Source of the DNA: Granulicella sp. L60
GTDB taxonomy: Bacteria > Acidobacteriota > Terriglobia > Terriglobales > Acidobacteriaceae
Direction: 5' to 3'
Assembly (NCBI RefSeq): GCF_009765825.1
Contig: NZ_LMUR01000018.1
Coordinates: 879,346 to 943,345 of the forward strand
DNA length: 64,000 nt
Below the pieces are notes generated by a model. It ran no database searches, was not told the origin of the DNA, and was given only the letters and a program-made list of their open reading frames with translations. Made by a program: the position numbers and the translations under genes. Positions 46,103-55,859 of this stretch are shown in pieces. Positions within the stretch are counted from its first letter, which is position 1. Each line of letters opens with the position of its first letter.

Positions 46103-48583
46103 ATGTCTCGCCACTCGAAAGTTCATTTTCCCTTTCCAGGCGTTTGCATTTATCTGTCGTTCTTCGTGGTGCTCTTGCTCTTTGGATCCATACACTCCTA
46201 CGCCCAATCGGCGCTGATAAGTGGCACGGTCCGAGATTCGGATCGGTCCGTGGTGAGCAATGCCTCCGTGACGTTGATCAATGTCCAGAGTGGACTCACC
46301 CTACAGACAACAACGAACCTGTCCGGGGAATACACGTTTCTGTCAGTGGATCCGGGAAACTATCGCCTGGAGGCGCACAAAGCCGGCTTCGGACCAGTCA
46401 TTAAGCCTTCTTTGCCCGTAGCGGCTGGACAAAATATCACTCAAGATATCTTGTTCGTCGTTGCCGGAGCGAGTACATCCGTCACAGTCAACAGTGGCTC
46501 TGCGGGAACCCCGGCAGACGGATACTACGTCAGCAATGTCGACCGCGGTGTTATGGGGAGCGCACCGCTTGTAAACCAGCCGTACACAATTTCGATTATG
46601 TCGTCCGACGAAATCTCAAATACTCAGGTAAAGAATCTGCGGGACGCCATCAAGTATCTCCCGCTGGTTTCCTTCACCGAACAACAAGGTCCGGAGATTC
46701 TTCGCCCGTCGACGCGGGGCATACAAGGCAGCATCGCCCAGAACACGCGCATGGATGGAATGGCAATGGCGATTACCGGTGGTAATCCGATGGAGCAGTA
46801 TCAGGAGATGCAGGTCGAAAATGGTCTAGGTGCCGCAATGTATGGACCGGCAAATCCTTCTGGGATGTTCGATTTTGTTCTCAAACGGCCAACCGAAGAC
46901 CGGACAGAGAATCTGTATTTGGAGCAGGATAGCAGTACCGTTGGTACCATCTATGGGGATGCAGGAGGCCGAGTGGGACCACACAAGATCTTCGGTTACC
47001 GGACCAATTTGCTCTTCGGGGATGGGACCCAATTTGTCGAAGCCAGCCGGTTGCGCCGTCGCCTCGCCGAGTTCGCCTTTAACGTTAGGCCGACGGACAG
47101 GACCTTGATCGATGCTCACTATAGTGTTTATGACATCGTTCAGCGGGGCTATCCGGGATGGTTCTCGTATGGGCCGCCCAAACCAGTCAATGGAGTGCTG
47201 CAACACACCCTTCTCCTGCCAACCGCACCCGACCCGACTCGGGTAGGTCTTGGCCAGGCCTATGCGGGTGTGAACCTCACCACACAGAGCACCAGCGTTC
47301 GCTTTCTCCACGATTTTTCTCCGAATTGGCACGCGATGGCTGGCGGCCTTGCGCAACGGCTTGATCGCTTCATCGATACCCCCGTCAATACCATCACCAA
47401 TAATAGTGGTGACTATAGTAGCTCTCTGGCTACCGGCTTCGCGCCACGTTTCGGCGTGGAAAGCGATCTCGGCTACATCACAGGCGTCATCAATAAGTGG
47501 CGTATCAAGCAGGACGTCGTGCTGGCCAGCGAAGGTTATCGCTTCAACCAGTACGCCTACACTGCTCCCCCCGCCAACACAGTTTTGCTTGGAACAGCTA
47601 ATGTCACCGATCCGAAGATCTTTGCGCCTCCCGCGGAGGGTCTTCCGCAAAACCAGGGACTCTATCAGTCTGCCGTTGTGCATCAGCAAGGCTTCAACCT
47701 CGGGGATCTATTGTCCTTCGGTGACCACTTTCTTGTGAGGCTCGCGGCCAGCCAGGACTGGATTGGAGTCGATAACAATTCGGCTACTGCGCGGACCAGC
47801 GGCTCGAACAAACAGGGCATCAGTCCCTCTGCCAGCGTCATGTACAAGCCGACGAGTTGGACCACCGCCTACGCTACCTACGCCAGCAGTCTGCAGCAGG
47901 GAGATATCGCCCCTGGGGGCTCAAACCTTGTGAATGCCAACGAGGCGCTCGCCCCATACCGCAGCAAGGAGTGGGAGTTGGGATTCAAGACAGATGCGCA
48001 CTTGCTTGCGATCACAACTGCGCTATTTCGATTGGAACGGCCCTTTGCCGACACGATCTCGTACAACGGGAGCGCCACCGAGAATATCTACGCGATTGTC
48101 GGCCAGCAGGTGAACTACGGAGCAGAGATCTCGGGGCAGGGCACTTTGTTTCATCGCCTCGTCGTGGATGGAGGTTTCACCGCATTGAATGCTCGACTCA
48201 ATGATACAAACGTTCCGTCCACGGAGGGCAAGCGCTTCGTCGGTATCCCTGCCTACAAATCCAATATTCTCAGCGAATACCGCGTGCCCGGCGTCGCCAA
48301 CCTCAATATCACGGGCGATTGGCAATTTGTCGGGCAGCGTCCCCAGGACGATCAGAACCTGCATACGACGACGGCATACAAAACCTTCGACTTCGGATTT
48401 CGCTATTCCCGAACGCTCTTCACAAAATTGGCGATACTTCGGTTCACCTGCAACAACATCACCGATACACACTACTACTCGACGATCGCAGCTGGCGATA
48501 TCACGGGAGCCAATGCAAGCAGCAATACTGCCCACCTCGGATCGCCGAGGACCATTTCGACTTCGCTGCAGTTTGCTTTCTGA
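46103..48583 (+). CDS. TonB-dependent siderophore-type receptor with carboxypeptidase-regulatory domain
   Basis: An 826-residue outer-membrane receptor. The signal (YLSFFVVLLLFGSIHSYAQ) is followed by a CarboxypepD_reg-like domain (ALISGTVRDSDRSVVSNASV, then YTFLSVDPGNYRLEAHKAG), a plug (TRGIQGSIAQNTRMDGMAMA) and a siderophore-receptor barrel with MYKPTSWTTAYATYASSLQQ, and a C-terminal LQFAF. It resembles FhuA/Fiu-type receptors more than Oar proteins. It starts 27 bases after ctaB with AAGGAG upstream, so it may be co-expressed with haem O synthesis, suggesting iron or haem uptake for the oxidase; this is inference from position. Confidence 0.88.
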   Translation: MSRHSKVHFPFPGVCIYLSFFVVLLLFGSIHSYAQSALISGTVRDSDRSVVSNASVTLINVQSGLTLQTTTNLSGEYTFLSVDPGNYRLEAHKAGFGPVIKPSLPVAAGQNITQDILFVVAGASTSVTVNSGSAGTPADGYYVSNVDRGVMGSAPLVNQPYTISIMSSDEISNTQVKNLRDAIKYLPLVSFTEQQGPEILRPSTRGIQGSIAQNTRMDGMAMAITGGNPMEQYQEMQVENGLGAAMYGPANPSGMFDFVLKRPTEDRTENLYLEQDSSTVGTIYGDAGGRVGPHKIFGYRTNLLFGDGTQFVEASRLRRRLAEFAFNVRPTDRTLIDAHYSVYDIVQRGYPGWFSYGPPKPVNGVLQHTLLLPTAPDPTRVGLGQAYAGVNLTTQSTSVRFLHDFSPNWHAMAGGLAQRLDRFIDTPVNTITNNSGDYSSSLATGFAPRFGVESDLGYITGVINKWRIKQDVVLASEGYRFNQYAYTAPPANTVLLGTANVTDPKIFAPPAEGLPQNQGLYQSAVVHQQGFNLGDLLSFGDHFLVRLAASQDWIGVDNNSATARTSGSNKQGISPSASVMYKPTSWTTAYATYASSLQQGDIAPGGSNLVNANEALAPYRSKEWELGFKTDAHLLAITTALFRLERPFADTISYNGSATENIYAIVGQQVNYGAEISGQGTLFHRLVVDGGFTALNARLNDTNVPSTEGKRFVGIPAYKSNILSEYRVPGVANLNITGDWQFVGQRPQDDQNLHTTTAYKTFDFGFRYSRTLFTKLAILRFTCNNITDTHYYSTIAAGDITGANASSNTAHLGSPRTISTSLQFAF

Positions 48584-49071
48584 ACCCCCACCAACCGATT
48601 CGATCGGCACTCGGAATCAACGTCGTCATGAAGCGCGGCGCTATGGCAGGCCGCGAGTCGGCGATGAATCGAAGGTTGGTACCGCCGGCATCTTTCGTTC
48701 GACGATATCGATCTGAATATTCCCTGACAAGTTGTAGTTGGGACACGCAACGATCCCTGTCGCAGCCGCTTTAGATCGATTTTTCCGGGTTATGCGCATG
48801 TCCTGATCCTGAACGCTGATGTAAGTGTCTACAGCTCTTCTCGCTTTCGTTGCGCGGGGCTGGGTTTCATAGGATTGCCCCAGATGTAGCACTACTCCGG
48901 GGACAGAAATATAGCAAAGCGTCTTCGTTACTTCTGGCCGATTTGATTCGACGTACCTCCATCCATTGCAGTCCCGTCTTGAAGTAGTCAAGCTACGGTA
49001 TCCCCTAAGGCTTAAGAGATAGTTAGAATGGACAGCAGCTTTACGTATATGGCAGGGAAGAGGGGCGAATT
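48584..49071. other. Intergenic region
   Basis: No convincing gene; all frames are shadows or lack domains. It holds the promoter of the LysR gene; no terminator hairpin was identified by eye. Confidence 0.4.
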
Positions 49072-50067
49072 GTGACAGACGAGGTAGCAGAGATTCAACT
49101 ATTTGTGAAGATTGTGAAGGCCGGTAACCTCTCCGCTGCCGCGAGGGCCCTCAATTCGTCACCGGCAGCGATGAGCAGGAGTCTGAGTGCGCTCGAGTCA
49201 CGGCTTGGCGTTAGACTGGTCACCCGCACGTCTCGAACATTTGAATTAACCGAAGAAGGTCATCTATTCCACGAGCGATGCGAACGCATTGTTGTGGATA
49301 TAGCCGAGGCCGAGGCGGAGGCTACCTCACATGGCAAGATTGTCGAGGGGAAGCTTCGCATCGGAGCGGTCATGGGTATTGGTCGAAGACTGATCGCTCC
49401 ACTCATCGCTCGATTTGTTGAGAGATACCCTGGAGTTCAGGTCCATTTGAATCTTTCGGATTCAGGGCTGGATGTCATCGATGACGGGCTTGACATCGCA
49501 CTACGCGTGGGCCTGCCAGCGGACACCAGCGTCATCGCTAAGAAAATTTTATCAACGAGGCGTATTGTCTGTGCTTCCCGCGCCTACCTGAAGCGCCACG
49601 GGATTCCGCGGCGCCCCGAAGATCTGCACGAGCACAATTGTATTCGGCTCGTTCGGGGCGGAAGAATCATGGACAGATGGGTGTTTCAAGAGGCAGGTAA
49701 TCGGTTTGAGGTGAGCATCAACGGAACGTTGACAACCACCAGCGGTGAAGTCTTGCACAACTGGGTGCGGTCTGGAAGAGGAGTTGGGTTGAAGGCGGTC
49801 TGGGATGTCCAACCTGATCTCGACGACGGTACGATTGTTGAATGCCTCAAGGACTTCTGGTGCGATGGGATCGATCTCTTTGCGGTCTGTGCCAACCGTC
49901 GATACCTGCCCCCGCGCATCCGGGTATTTCTTGATTTCATTGCGGTCCAACTTCCGGAGATGGTTCGAAGAGAAGGCCGGAGTTCCTCTCAGGAATCATT
50001 GCCGTCGCCAGCGTCCCCATCGGCCAAGGCAAGGAAACCACGCAGGGTCGGATCACTCAAGCTATAG
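49072..50067 (+). CDS. LysR-family transcriptional regulator
   Basis: A 331-residue LysR protein with a GTG start. The helix-turn-helix (residues about 5-65) reads LFVKIVKAGNLSAAARALNS and RLVTRTSRTFELTEEG; the effector domain includes LRIGAVMGIGRRLIAPLIAR and IDDGLDIALRVG. It belongs to the CrgA-like branch. The last 30 residues are a basic, Ser/Pro-rich tail (SPASPSAKARKPRR) not usual in LysR proteins. It lies upstream of, and in the same direction as, the TPP/cupin module, 640 bases away, and is a reasonable candidate for its control. Confidence 0.9.
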   Translation: MTDEVAEIQLFVKIVKAGNLSAAARALNSSPAAMSRSLSALESRLGVRLVTRTSRTFELTEEGHLFHERCERIVVDIAEAEAEATSHGKIVEGKLRIGAVMGIGRRLIAPLIARFVERYPGVQVHLNLSDSGLDVIDDGLDIALRVGLPADTSVIAKKILSTRRIVCASRAYLKRHGIPRRPEDLHEHNCIRLVRGGRIMDRWVFQEAGNRFEVSINGTLTTTSGEVLHNWVRSGRGVGLKAVWDVQPDLDDGTIVECLKDFWCDGIDLFAVCANRRYLPPRIRVFLDFIAVQLPEMVRREGRSSSQESLPSPASPSAKARKPRRVGSLKL

Positions 50068-50706
50068 GCTGGCTTCATTTTGGAACGTCGTCTGACTCGG
50101 CGAAGAGCTGTGCCTGCCTGCGCCGTGGACAACTTCTCTTACGCCTGAATGAGGAATAGCTGGCAGCGTTAGGCCCAGCGAGTGGCTTTGTCGCTCTGCG
50201 CTTAACGTAAAGTCCGTAACATGTCGTCGCTCTTGAGGCGTTCGCCATGCGCTCCAATTCCGCGGAATACCATCCCAAATCGAAAGCGCTGAGCGGATTG
50301 GCACCGGGGCAAGCAGCCCGGCGGATGTTACAGCCGCAACGAACCGTGTCGTCAGCTAAGACTTCGGCAGACTGTCTGTCGTGACCGATCGACAACAAGA
50401 GGGCGTACTCCATCTTTTCACATTGGGAAAATTCCTCCTTTGATGGTCGCCAACTCGCACGCGGACCTCTACCGGCGAGCCTCGAGGCGCGAAGCGGATT
50501 CCCAGAGATAGCGGCACTGGGCTGAATTCTTTTCGTCCCGGTTTTGGCAGGGTCATCGTGGGCGTCTCGATGCGAAGTCTCCGAATAACCGAGGAGCATT
50601 TCATTGGCTTGCTACGGTCGCAAGCAGCCGATAGCCCGTGCAAGATTACGACTGCGGGCAATGAGAGGATGCTCCTACTATTCGGATCAGGAGCGGTGAC
50701 TATCTT
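50068..50706. other. Intergenic region before the TPP/cupin module
   Basis: No convincing gene on either strand; a 174-codon minus-strand frame (50075-50599) is Arg/Ser-rich without any domain. The length leaves room for the module's promoter and operator sites, but no clear inverted repeat was identified. Confidence 0.4.
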
Positions 50707-52698
50707 ATGACGGCTAATACCGATCTAGAACCAAATGCATTCAGCTCTTCGTCCGAAGCAGCTCCGGGATTGACCGCAGCCGACTTTCTAGTAGACCTAC
50801 TCATTTCGCGCTGGGGCGTCCGTCACATCTTCGGCTATCCAGGAGATGGCATCAACGGCGTCATTGAAGCGTTGCGCCGGCGCCGCGACGAGATTCAATT
50901 CATTCAAGTGCGCCATGAAGAAGCCGCCGCCTTTGCCGCATGCGGATACGCGAAGTTCAGCGGCAAACTTGGTGTCTGTTTAGCCACCTCCGGTCCGGGC
51001 GCAATTCATTTGATTAACGGCCTCTATGATGCGAAAGCGGACCAGGCTCCCGTACTCGCCATCACCGGCTTGCAGTATTCCGATGTGACTGCGACCCACT
51101 TTCAGCAGGACTTCGACACCGTCCGGCTTATAGGTGAAGTAGCGCCCTTTTCGGAACGCATCATGCAACCGGCGCACGTGGAGAACATGGTGAACCTCGC
51201 CGTTCGTTCCGCGCTTTCATATCGCGGTGTTTCGCATCTAGGTATCCCTATCGACGTTCAGGAGGCGGCGGCGGCGTCCGGCCACTTCGCTGAGGAAGAT
51301 CAGCCTCGCCACACCTCGGCGGATTACACCATACCTCTCGTGAGCCCACAGCAAATCGATCTGGAACGGGCGGCGGCAGTTCTCAACGCTGGCAGCAAGA
51401 CCTTCATCATGGTGGGCGCAGGCGCTCGCGGAGCCCGCGCTGAGATCGAGCAACTCGCGGAGACGCTCGGCGCCCCCGTGGGAAAGGCGCTTCTTGGTAA
51501 GGAAGTTCTTCCCGATGACAGCCCGTACACCACGGGTGGTGTCGCCATCATTGGCACAGCCCCATCGCAGCAGATGATGAGGACTTGCGATACGCTCCTG
51601 CTGATCGGCACGTCGATGCCATATACCGCCTACTACCCGAAGGTCGGAAGCGCACGCGGCGTGCAGATTGACATCGATCCAGCACGCATCGGCTTGCGAT
51701 ATCCCGTCGAGGTTGGGTTGACCGGCAACACGCGGGAGACTTTGCTTGCGCTCCTGCCTTTGCTGAAGCGCAACGTAGATCGCAGTTACCTCCAGGGAGC
51801 TCAGGAAGCCATGGAAAAGTGGCGCGACCTGATGGAGTCGCAGGAGCAGAGCAAGGACGTTCCGATGCGCCCACAGGTTTTCATAGGCTCGATCAGCAAA
51901 CACCTGAAGGATGACGCGATCATCTGTGCTGACGTTGGCCAGGTGACACATTGGTCCTCGCGCCACATCAATATTCGCGGAGACCAGAAGTTCTCATGTT
52001 CCGGCACGCTCGCCTCCATGGCCAACGCTCTTCCCTATGCGATTGGCGCACAGGTCGCTTTTCCCGATCGGCAAGTTATCGCCTATGCAGGTGACGGCGC
52101 GACCACCATGCTGATGGGTGAGATCGCAACCTGTGTCAAGTACAACCTTCCCATAAAACTCTTCGTTTCCAAGAACAATGCCCTGGGGCTGATCCGGTGG
52201 GAGCAGATGATGTTTCTCGGACATGCGGAGTATGGCATTGAGCTTCAGGACATCAACTTTGCAAAGGTTGCGGAGGCGTGTGGTGCGGTGGGGGTTCGCG
52301 TCGAGGATCCCAACCAGGTCGACGCCGTCGTGAAAGAGGCGCTCGATGCGGCAGGGCCGGTCGTGGTCGAGGGTGTGGTAGACCCATTCGAGCCTGTCAT
52401 GCCCGGACATATTCGTCCCGCCCAGGCTGAGCATTATGCGAAGGCGTTGCGGATAGGACTGCGCTCTGGCCAACCGGCCGAACGGCGTATTGCGTTGAAT
52501 ATGTCTCGCAACCTGCACGAGCTGAACCCTAAGGACTTCAAGGTACTCTCCGAGAGCCTTGAATCCGGTGTGCCCGAATTATTTCCCGATGCTGGACCAT
52601 CCACCAACGCGAAGCAAGAACCTCAGGCTTCGTTTGATATTCAGCGCGAATCTGCACTTGAACGTCGCTCTGGACATCCGAGCGCTTCCACGAAGTAA
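50707..52698 (+). CDS. Thiamine-pyrophosphate-dependent enzyme (pyruvate oxidase / acetolactate synthase-like)
   Basis: A 663-residue TPP enzyme. The N-terminal pyrimidine-binding domain has GYPGDGINGVIEAL and the catalytic Glu at about 71 in QVRHEEAAAFAACGYAKFSG, then LATSGPGAIHLINGLYDAKA. The middle domain resembles the FAD/ADP-binding domain of this family. The pyrophosphate domain has GDGATTMLMGEIAT with NN downstream (LFVSKNNALG). This matches pyruvate oxidase-type proteins (PoxB-like), not the oxalyl-CoA decarboxylase branch as far as the motifs show. About 60 extra C-terminal residues are hydrophilic. It heads a tight module; a keto acid is the expected substrate. Confidence 0.88.
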   Translation: MTANTDLEPNAFSSSSEAAPGLTAADFLVDLLISRWGVRHIFGYPGDGINGVIEALRRRRDEIQFIQVRHEEAAAFAACGYAKFSGKLGVCLATSGPGAIHLINGLYDAKADQAPVLAITGLQYSDVTATHFQQDFDTVRLIGEVAPFSERIMQPAHVENMVNLAVRSALSYRGVSHLGIPIDVQEAAAASGHFAEEDQPRHTSADYTIPLVSPQQIDLERAAAVLNAGSKTFIMVGAGARGARAEIEQLAETLGAPVGKALLGKEVLPDDSPYTTGGVAIIGTAPSQQMMRTCDTLLLIGTSMPYTAYYPKVGSARGVQIDIDPARIGLRYPVEVGLTGNTRETLLALLPLLKRNVDRSYLQGAQEAMEKWRDLMESQEQSKDVPMRPQVFIGSISKHLKDDAIICADVGQVTHWSSRHINIRGDQKFSCSGTLASMANALPYAIGAQVAFPDRQVIAYAGDGATTMLMGEIATCVKYNLPIKLFVSKNNALGLIRWEQMMFLGHAEYGIELQDINFAKVAEACGAVGVRVEDPNQVDAVVKEALDAAGPVVVEGVVDPFEPVMPGHIRPAQAEHYAKALRIGLRSGQPAERRIALNMSRNLHELNPKDFKVLSESLESGVPELFPDAGPSTNAKQEPQASFDIQRESALERRSGHPSASTK

Positions 52699-52742
52699 CA
52701 AGAAAAACGATTTCGCCGATTCGATACAGGAGATTTGTTGAT

Positions 52743-53855
52743 ATGAGCGCTGAAACAAAGTCAAACGAATCCGCGTCACATGCGAGTTCCGGTCAAAATA
52801 ATCATGAGGGCGAGTTGCCCGCTTACACATATGCCCTCGAAGCGGCGGAAGCTAAAACGATTGGAAAAAATACCGCTCGAGAAGCCACCGTCGTTGAACT
52901 GCCAATTTCAGTAGGTCTTGCTGGAGTCTCCATGCGCTTAGAGCCGGGAGGCATGCGGGAACTGCACTGGCATGCAACAGCTGCAGAGTGGGGCTTCGTG
53001 GTTGAAGGAAACTGCCGTACAACACTGGTAGATCCGCAAGGACGATCGGAGACTAACGACTTTGGACCGGGCGATGTCTGGTACTTCCCAAAGGGACATC
53101 CGCATTCGATCCAGGGGTTGGGTCCAGGGATCTGCCATTTCATCCTTATCTTCGATAATGGTTACTTTTCCGAATTTGGGACGTTCAGCATCACAGACTG
53201 GCTCGGCCACACTCCCAAAAGCATACTTGCGAAGAATCTCGGTTGCACGGAAGGTGATTTGGAGAACATCCCAGACCATGAGGTTTATTTCGCGCAAGGT
53301 CCGGTACCGCCGGCTGTCCAAGCTCCGCCGATCCGAGGAGGATTGCTCGACTGCCCACAGACTCACAAGTTCCGAATGCTCGCCCAAGAACCTCATCTAT
53401 CGACACCCGCAGGGCGCGAATATCTCGTTGATTCAAGTTTCTTTCCAATCCAGACCACGATTACTGCGGTAGTGCTCGAACTAGAACCTGGAGCGTTACG
53501 GGAGCTTCATTGGCACCCGACCGCGGATGAATGGCAATACGTTTTGAGCGGCAATGTCCAAGACACATTGTTTGGATCTCACGGCCGCTACCGCATCGAG
53601 AATCTGAAAAAGGGAGACGTCGGGTACATCCCTATGGGTTACGGGCACTCTATCGAGAACTTGAGCGATACAGAGCCAGCGCGTGTTCTGATTGGTTTCA
53701 ACACTGGGAAATACGCAACGGTAAACCTCTCTAATTGGTTGGCCGGCAATCCAGAGTATGTCCTTTCCGATAACTTCGGCTGGAATAGCGAGGTCATCAA
53801 GAAGTTACCGCGCTCTGAGGTCTTCTTGGCTGGCAAAGGCGGCCCTATTCGATGA
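52743..53855 (+). CDS. Oxalate-decarboxylase-type bicupin
   Basis: A 370-residue protein with two cupin barrels and no signal peptide. The first Mn site is His75, His77, Glu82 and His121 (RELHWHATAAEWGF, PKGHPHSIQ); the second is His256, His258, Glu263 and His302 (RELHWHPTADEWQYVLSG, GYGHSIEN). The first-domain lid reads YFSEFGTF, keeping the Glu of the Bacillus OxdC SENST lid but with Phe-Gly in place of Asn-Ser. GTFSITDWLGHTP also matches OxdC. OxdC converts oxalate to formate and CO2. The lid change could alter activity. The stop overlaps the next cupin gene by 4 bases, so they are coupled. Confidence 0.88.
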   Translation: MSAETKSNESASHASSGQNNHEGELPAYTYALEAAEAKTIGKNTAREATVVELPISVGLAGVSMRLEPGGMRELHWHATAAEWGFVVEGNCRTTLVDPQGRSETNDFGPGDVWYFPKGHPHSIQGLGPGICHFILIFDNGYFSEFGTFSITDWLGHTPKSILAKNLGCTEGDLENIPDHEVYFAQGPVPPAVQAPPIRGGLLDCPQTHKFRMLAQEPHLSTPAGREYLVDSSFFPIQTTITAVVLELEPGALRELHWHPTADEWQYVLSGNVQDTLFGSHGRYRIENLKKGDVGYIPMGYGHSIENLSDTEPARVLIGFNTGKYATVNLSNWLAGNPEYVLSDNFGWNSEVIKKLPRSEVFLAGKGGPIR

Positions 53856-54850
53856 ACCATATACACACGGAACAACTGCAGCAAGATCCTCCCGTCATTC
53901 GATCGGCCAAGCTTGTTCCGGCGGAGCAAGGGTACTCCATCTGGTGGATGGGAGATGACAAGATCACATTCCAAACGCTATGTGAGGATACGGATGGAGC
54001 GTATTCGTTCTGGATCGATGAGCCCCCTCCCCAAGTGGGTCCACCAAAACATGTCCATAGCCGTGAAGAAGAGGGCTTCTATGTCATTAGTGGTGAAGCC
54101 ACCTTCAAGGCGGGACATGTTGCGGCGGTGTTAGGGCCAGGAGCATTCATTGCGCTACCGGCTGGCATCCCGCACACCTGGGCAAACACGTCCAAGGAGA
54201 ACGCAAAGCTGATCACATTCACCGCGCCTGCAGGCAACGAGGGTTTTTTCCTAGCACTTGGCGAGCCGGGGGCTGGCGCTCCCGGCCCAAGAAAGACCAT
54301 GCCCGTCGACGAGATAAATCTTCTGACGCCGCGCTTTGGAGTCACCTATCTGGAAAGCACGCCAAATCCACTCGATGGTGCGCTTGTGCTGGGTGCTGGC
54401 CGTAGCCCCACCGTTGTCATGCCCGATGAGGGGGACGAACGATACTCCGCTCACGTCGTCTATAGCATCAAGGCGTACGGCCCAGTCACTGCCAATGCTT
54501 ACACCCTAGTTCAGATTGAACTGGAGAGCGGCGGAACGATCCCCTTGCTACGGCACGCAGCCTATGAGAAAGGTATCTACGTTCTAAGCGGTACTCTAAC
54601 CGCGACGATTTCCGGCCAGCAATTAGAAGTTTCTGACGGAGGATTTCTCAATATTCCGTGGGGCCTGCCTCACGAATTCAGGAATCTGGGTGCAGAGCCC
54701 GTGCGGCTCTTGCAACTGACTACCCCTGGTGGCATCGAGGACTTTTACAGAGCCGCATGCCGCGTAACCCGTCACGGTTCTTCGGTAGATATGGAAGCCG
54801 ATCTTGAGCGCTTTCGCTCCTTGGGACCGCGCTTTGGAATTTTCAGTTAA
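53852..54850 (+). CDS. Cupin-domain protein (quercetin-dioxygenase-like, two domains)
   Basis: A 332-residue cytosolic protein. The first cupin has the metal set His67, His69, Glu73 or Glu74 and His108 (PKHVHSREEEGFYVISGEAT, LPAGIPHTW). The second (about 215-300) has YEKGIYVLSGTLTATISGQQ and IPWGLPHEFRN, but lacks a HxH pair, so only the first site probably binds metal. The architecture recalls quercetin 2,3-dioxygenase-like and related bicupins; substrate unknown. The ATGA overlap with the oxalate-decarboxylase-type gene implies coordinated synthesis. Confidence 0.82.
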   Translation: MNHIHTEQLQQDPPVIRSAKLVPAEQGYSIWWMGDDKITFQTLCEDTDGAYSFWIDEPPPQVGPPKHVHSREEEGFYVISGEATFKAGHVAAVLGPGAFIALPAGIPHTWANTSKENAKLITFTAPAGNEGFFLALGEPGAGAPGPRKTMPVDEINLLTPRFGVTYLESTPNPLDGALVLGAGRSPTVVMPDEGDERYSAHVVYSIKAYGPVTANAYTLVQIELESGGTIPLLRHAAYEKGIYVLSGTLTATISGQQLEVSDGGFLNIPWGLPHEFRNLGAEPVRLLQLTTPGGIEDFYRAACRVTRHGSSVDMEADLERFRSLGPRFGIFS

Positions 54851-54881
54851 TCCAACTTTATTCGAAAGAGAGGAATGACCA

Positions 54882-55856
54882 ATGACCAAGCTTTCAGCAG
54901 GTGACTATATTCTTGTGGCGGTCGACAAAGTGGGCTGCGGGATCGAGTTCGTGGATGTTCAAACGCGCAAGTCACTAAAGCGCCTCAACATGCCCTCGCG
55001 GCCACACGAGATCGTGATTGCTCCCGACGAGGCAACAGCTTATGTGACTATCTACGGCGATGGCATCTACGGCAACAATGTTCACCGCGGGCACCAGATC
55101 GCGATCATTGATCTCAAGAAGCGGGAAGTCACAGGATTCATCGACATCAGCCCCTATCAGGCGCCCCACGGCCTGACCTGGGACGCGAATGGCAAACTCT
55201 GGATCACCGTCGACAAAAGCCGGCACGTGCTGTGTGTCGATCCCGAGACCCGGACCATCGAAGATGCCGTCGCCTGCGATACAGACGGCTGCCATTGGGT
55301 CGTGGCCACGCAGGGTGGAAAGAAAATCTACACCTCCAACAAGGACACTGACAATCTGTGCGTCATCGATCCGACCACCCGCAAGCTGGTGAAGCGGGTG
55401 ACTGTACCGAACGGGACCGAAGGAATCGACTCGTCTCGTAATGGCAAGTGGATCTATACGAGCGATCACAAGGATCCAAAACTCATCGTCATCGATACGC
55501 ACAAGGATGAGATTAAGCAGACTATTGATCTTCGTGGCTATAAGGACATCTCGTTTTGGGAAGACCACGAGATGCGGGTTCGGACCACACTGGATGACAA
55601 ATACGTCGTCATCTCCGGTTACAAGTGGGACGTCGCTGTCATTGTCGACGCAGCGGCCCCGGAAAGCCAGACGCTCCTTCAGACGAAGAAGGGTCCCATG
55701 GGATTCGGCTTTCCTCCGTTCGACGTCAATCAGGTTTATCTCGCCGATCACGACTCCGGGTCAATCTCTGTAATCGATCTGACAACTAAGCAATTCGTCG
55801 AGTCCTTCCCATGCGGGACGGGGGTCGAGTGCATGGAATTCATCTTAGCCAAGTAA
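54882..55856 (+). CDS. YncE/YVTN-type beta-propeller protein
   Basis: A 324-residue protein made of about seven repeats of the form VxIDxxTxKxxxxI: FVDVQTRKSLKRLNMPSRPH, IAIIDLKKREVTGFIDISP, LCVIDPTTRKLVKRVTVPNG and ISVIDLTTKQFVESFPCG. These form a YVTN-like propeller. No signal peptide is seen, so it is probably cytosolic, unlike many YncE relatives. Such propellers can be lactonases or scaffolds; no catalytic residues can be assigned. It is embedded in the module, 31 bases after the cupin gene with AGAGAGGA upstream. Confidence 0.82.
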   Translation: MTKLSAGDYILVAVDKVGCGIEFVDVQTRKSLKRLNMPSRPHEIVIAPDEATAYVTIYGDGIYGNNVHRGHQIAIIDLKKREVTGFIDISPYQAPHGLTWDANGKLWITVDKSRHVLCVDPETRTIEDAVACDTDGCHWVVATQGGKKIYTSNKDTDNLCVIDPTTRKLVKRVTVPNGTEGIDSSRNGKWIYTSDHKDPKLIVIDTHKDEIKQTIDLRGYKDISFWEDHEMRVRTTLDDKYVVISGYKWDVAVIVDAAAPESQTLLQTKKGPMGFGFPPFDVNQVYLADHDSGSISVIDLTTKQFVESFPCGTGVECMEFILAK

Positions 55857-55859
55857 CGG

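Noticed and set aside
46826..47689. 287-codon minus-strand frame
   Set aside because: Antisense shadow of the siderophore-type receptor; no domain or signal.
50075..50599. 174-codon minus-strand frame in the gap before the TPP enzyme
   Set aside because: Arg/Ser/Pro-rich, no domain, no start signals; typical of non-coding GC-rich DNA.
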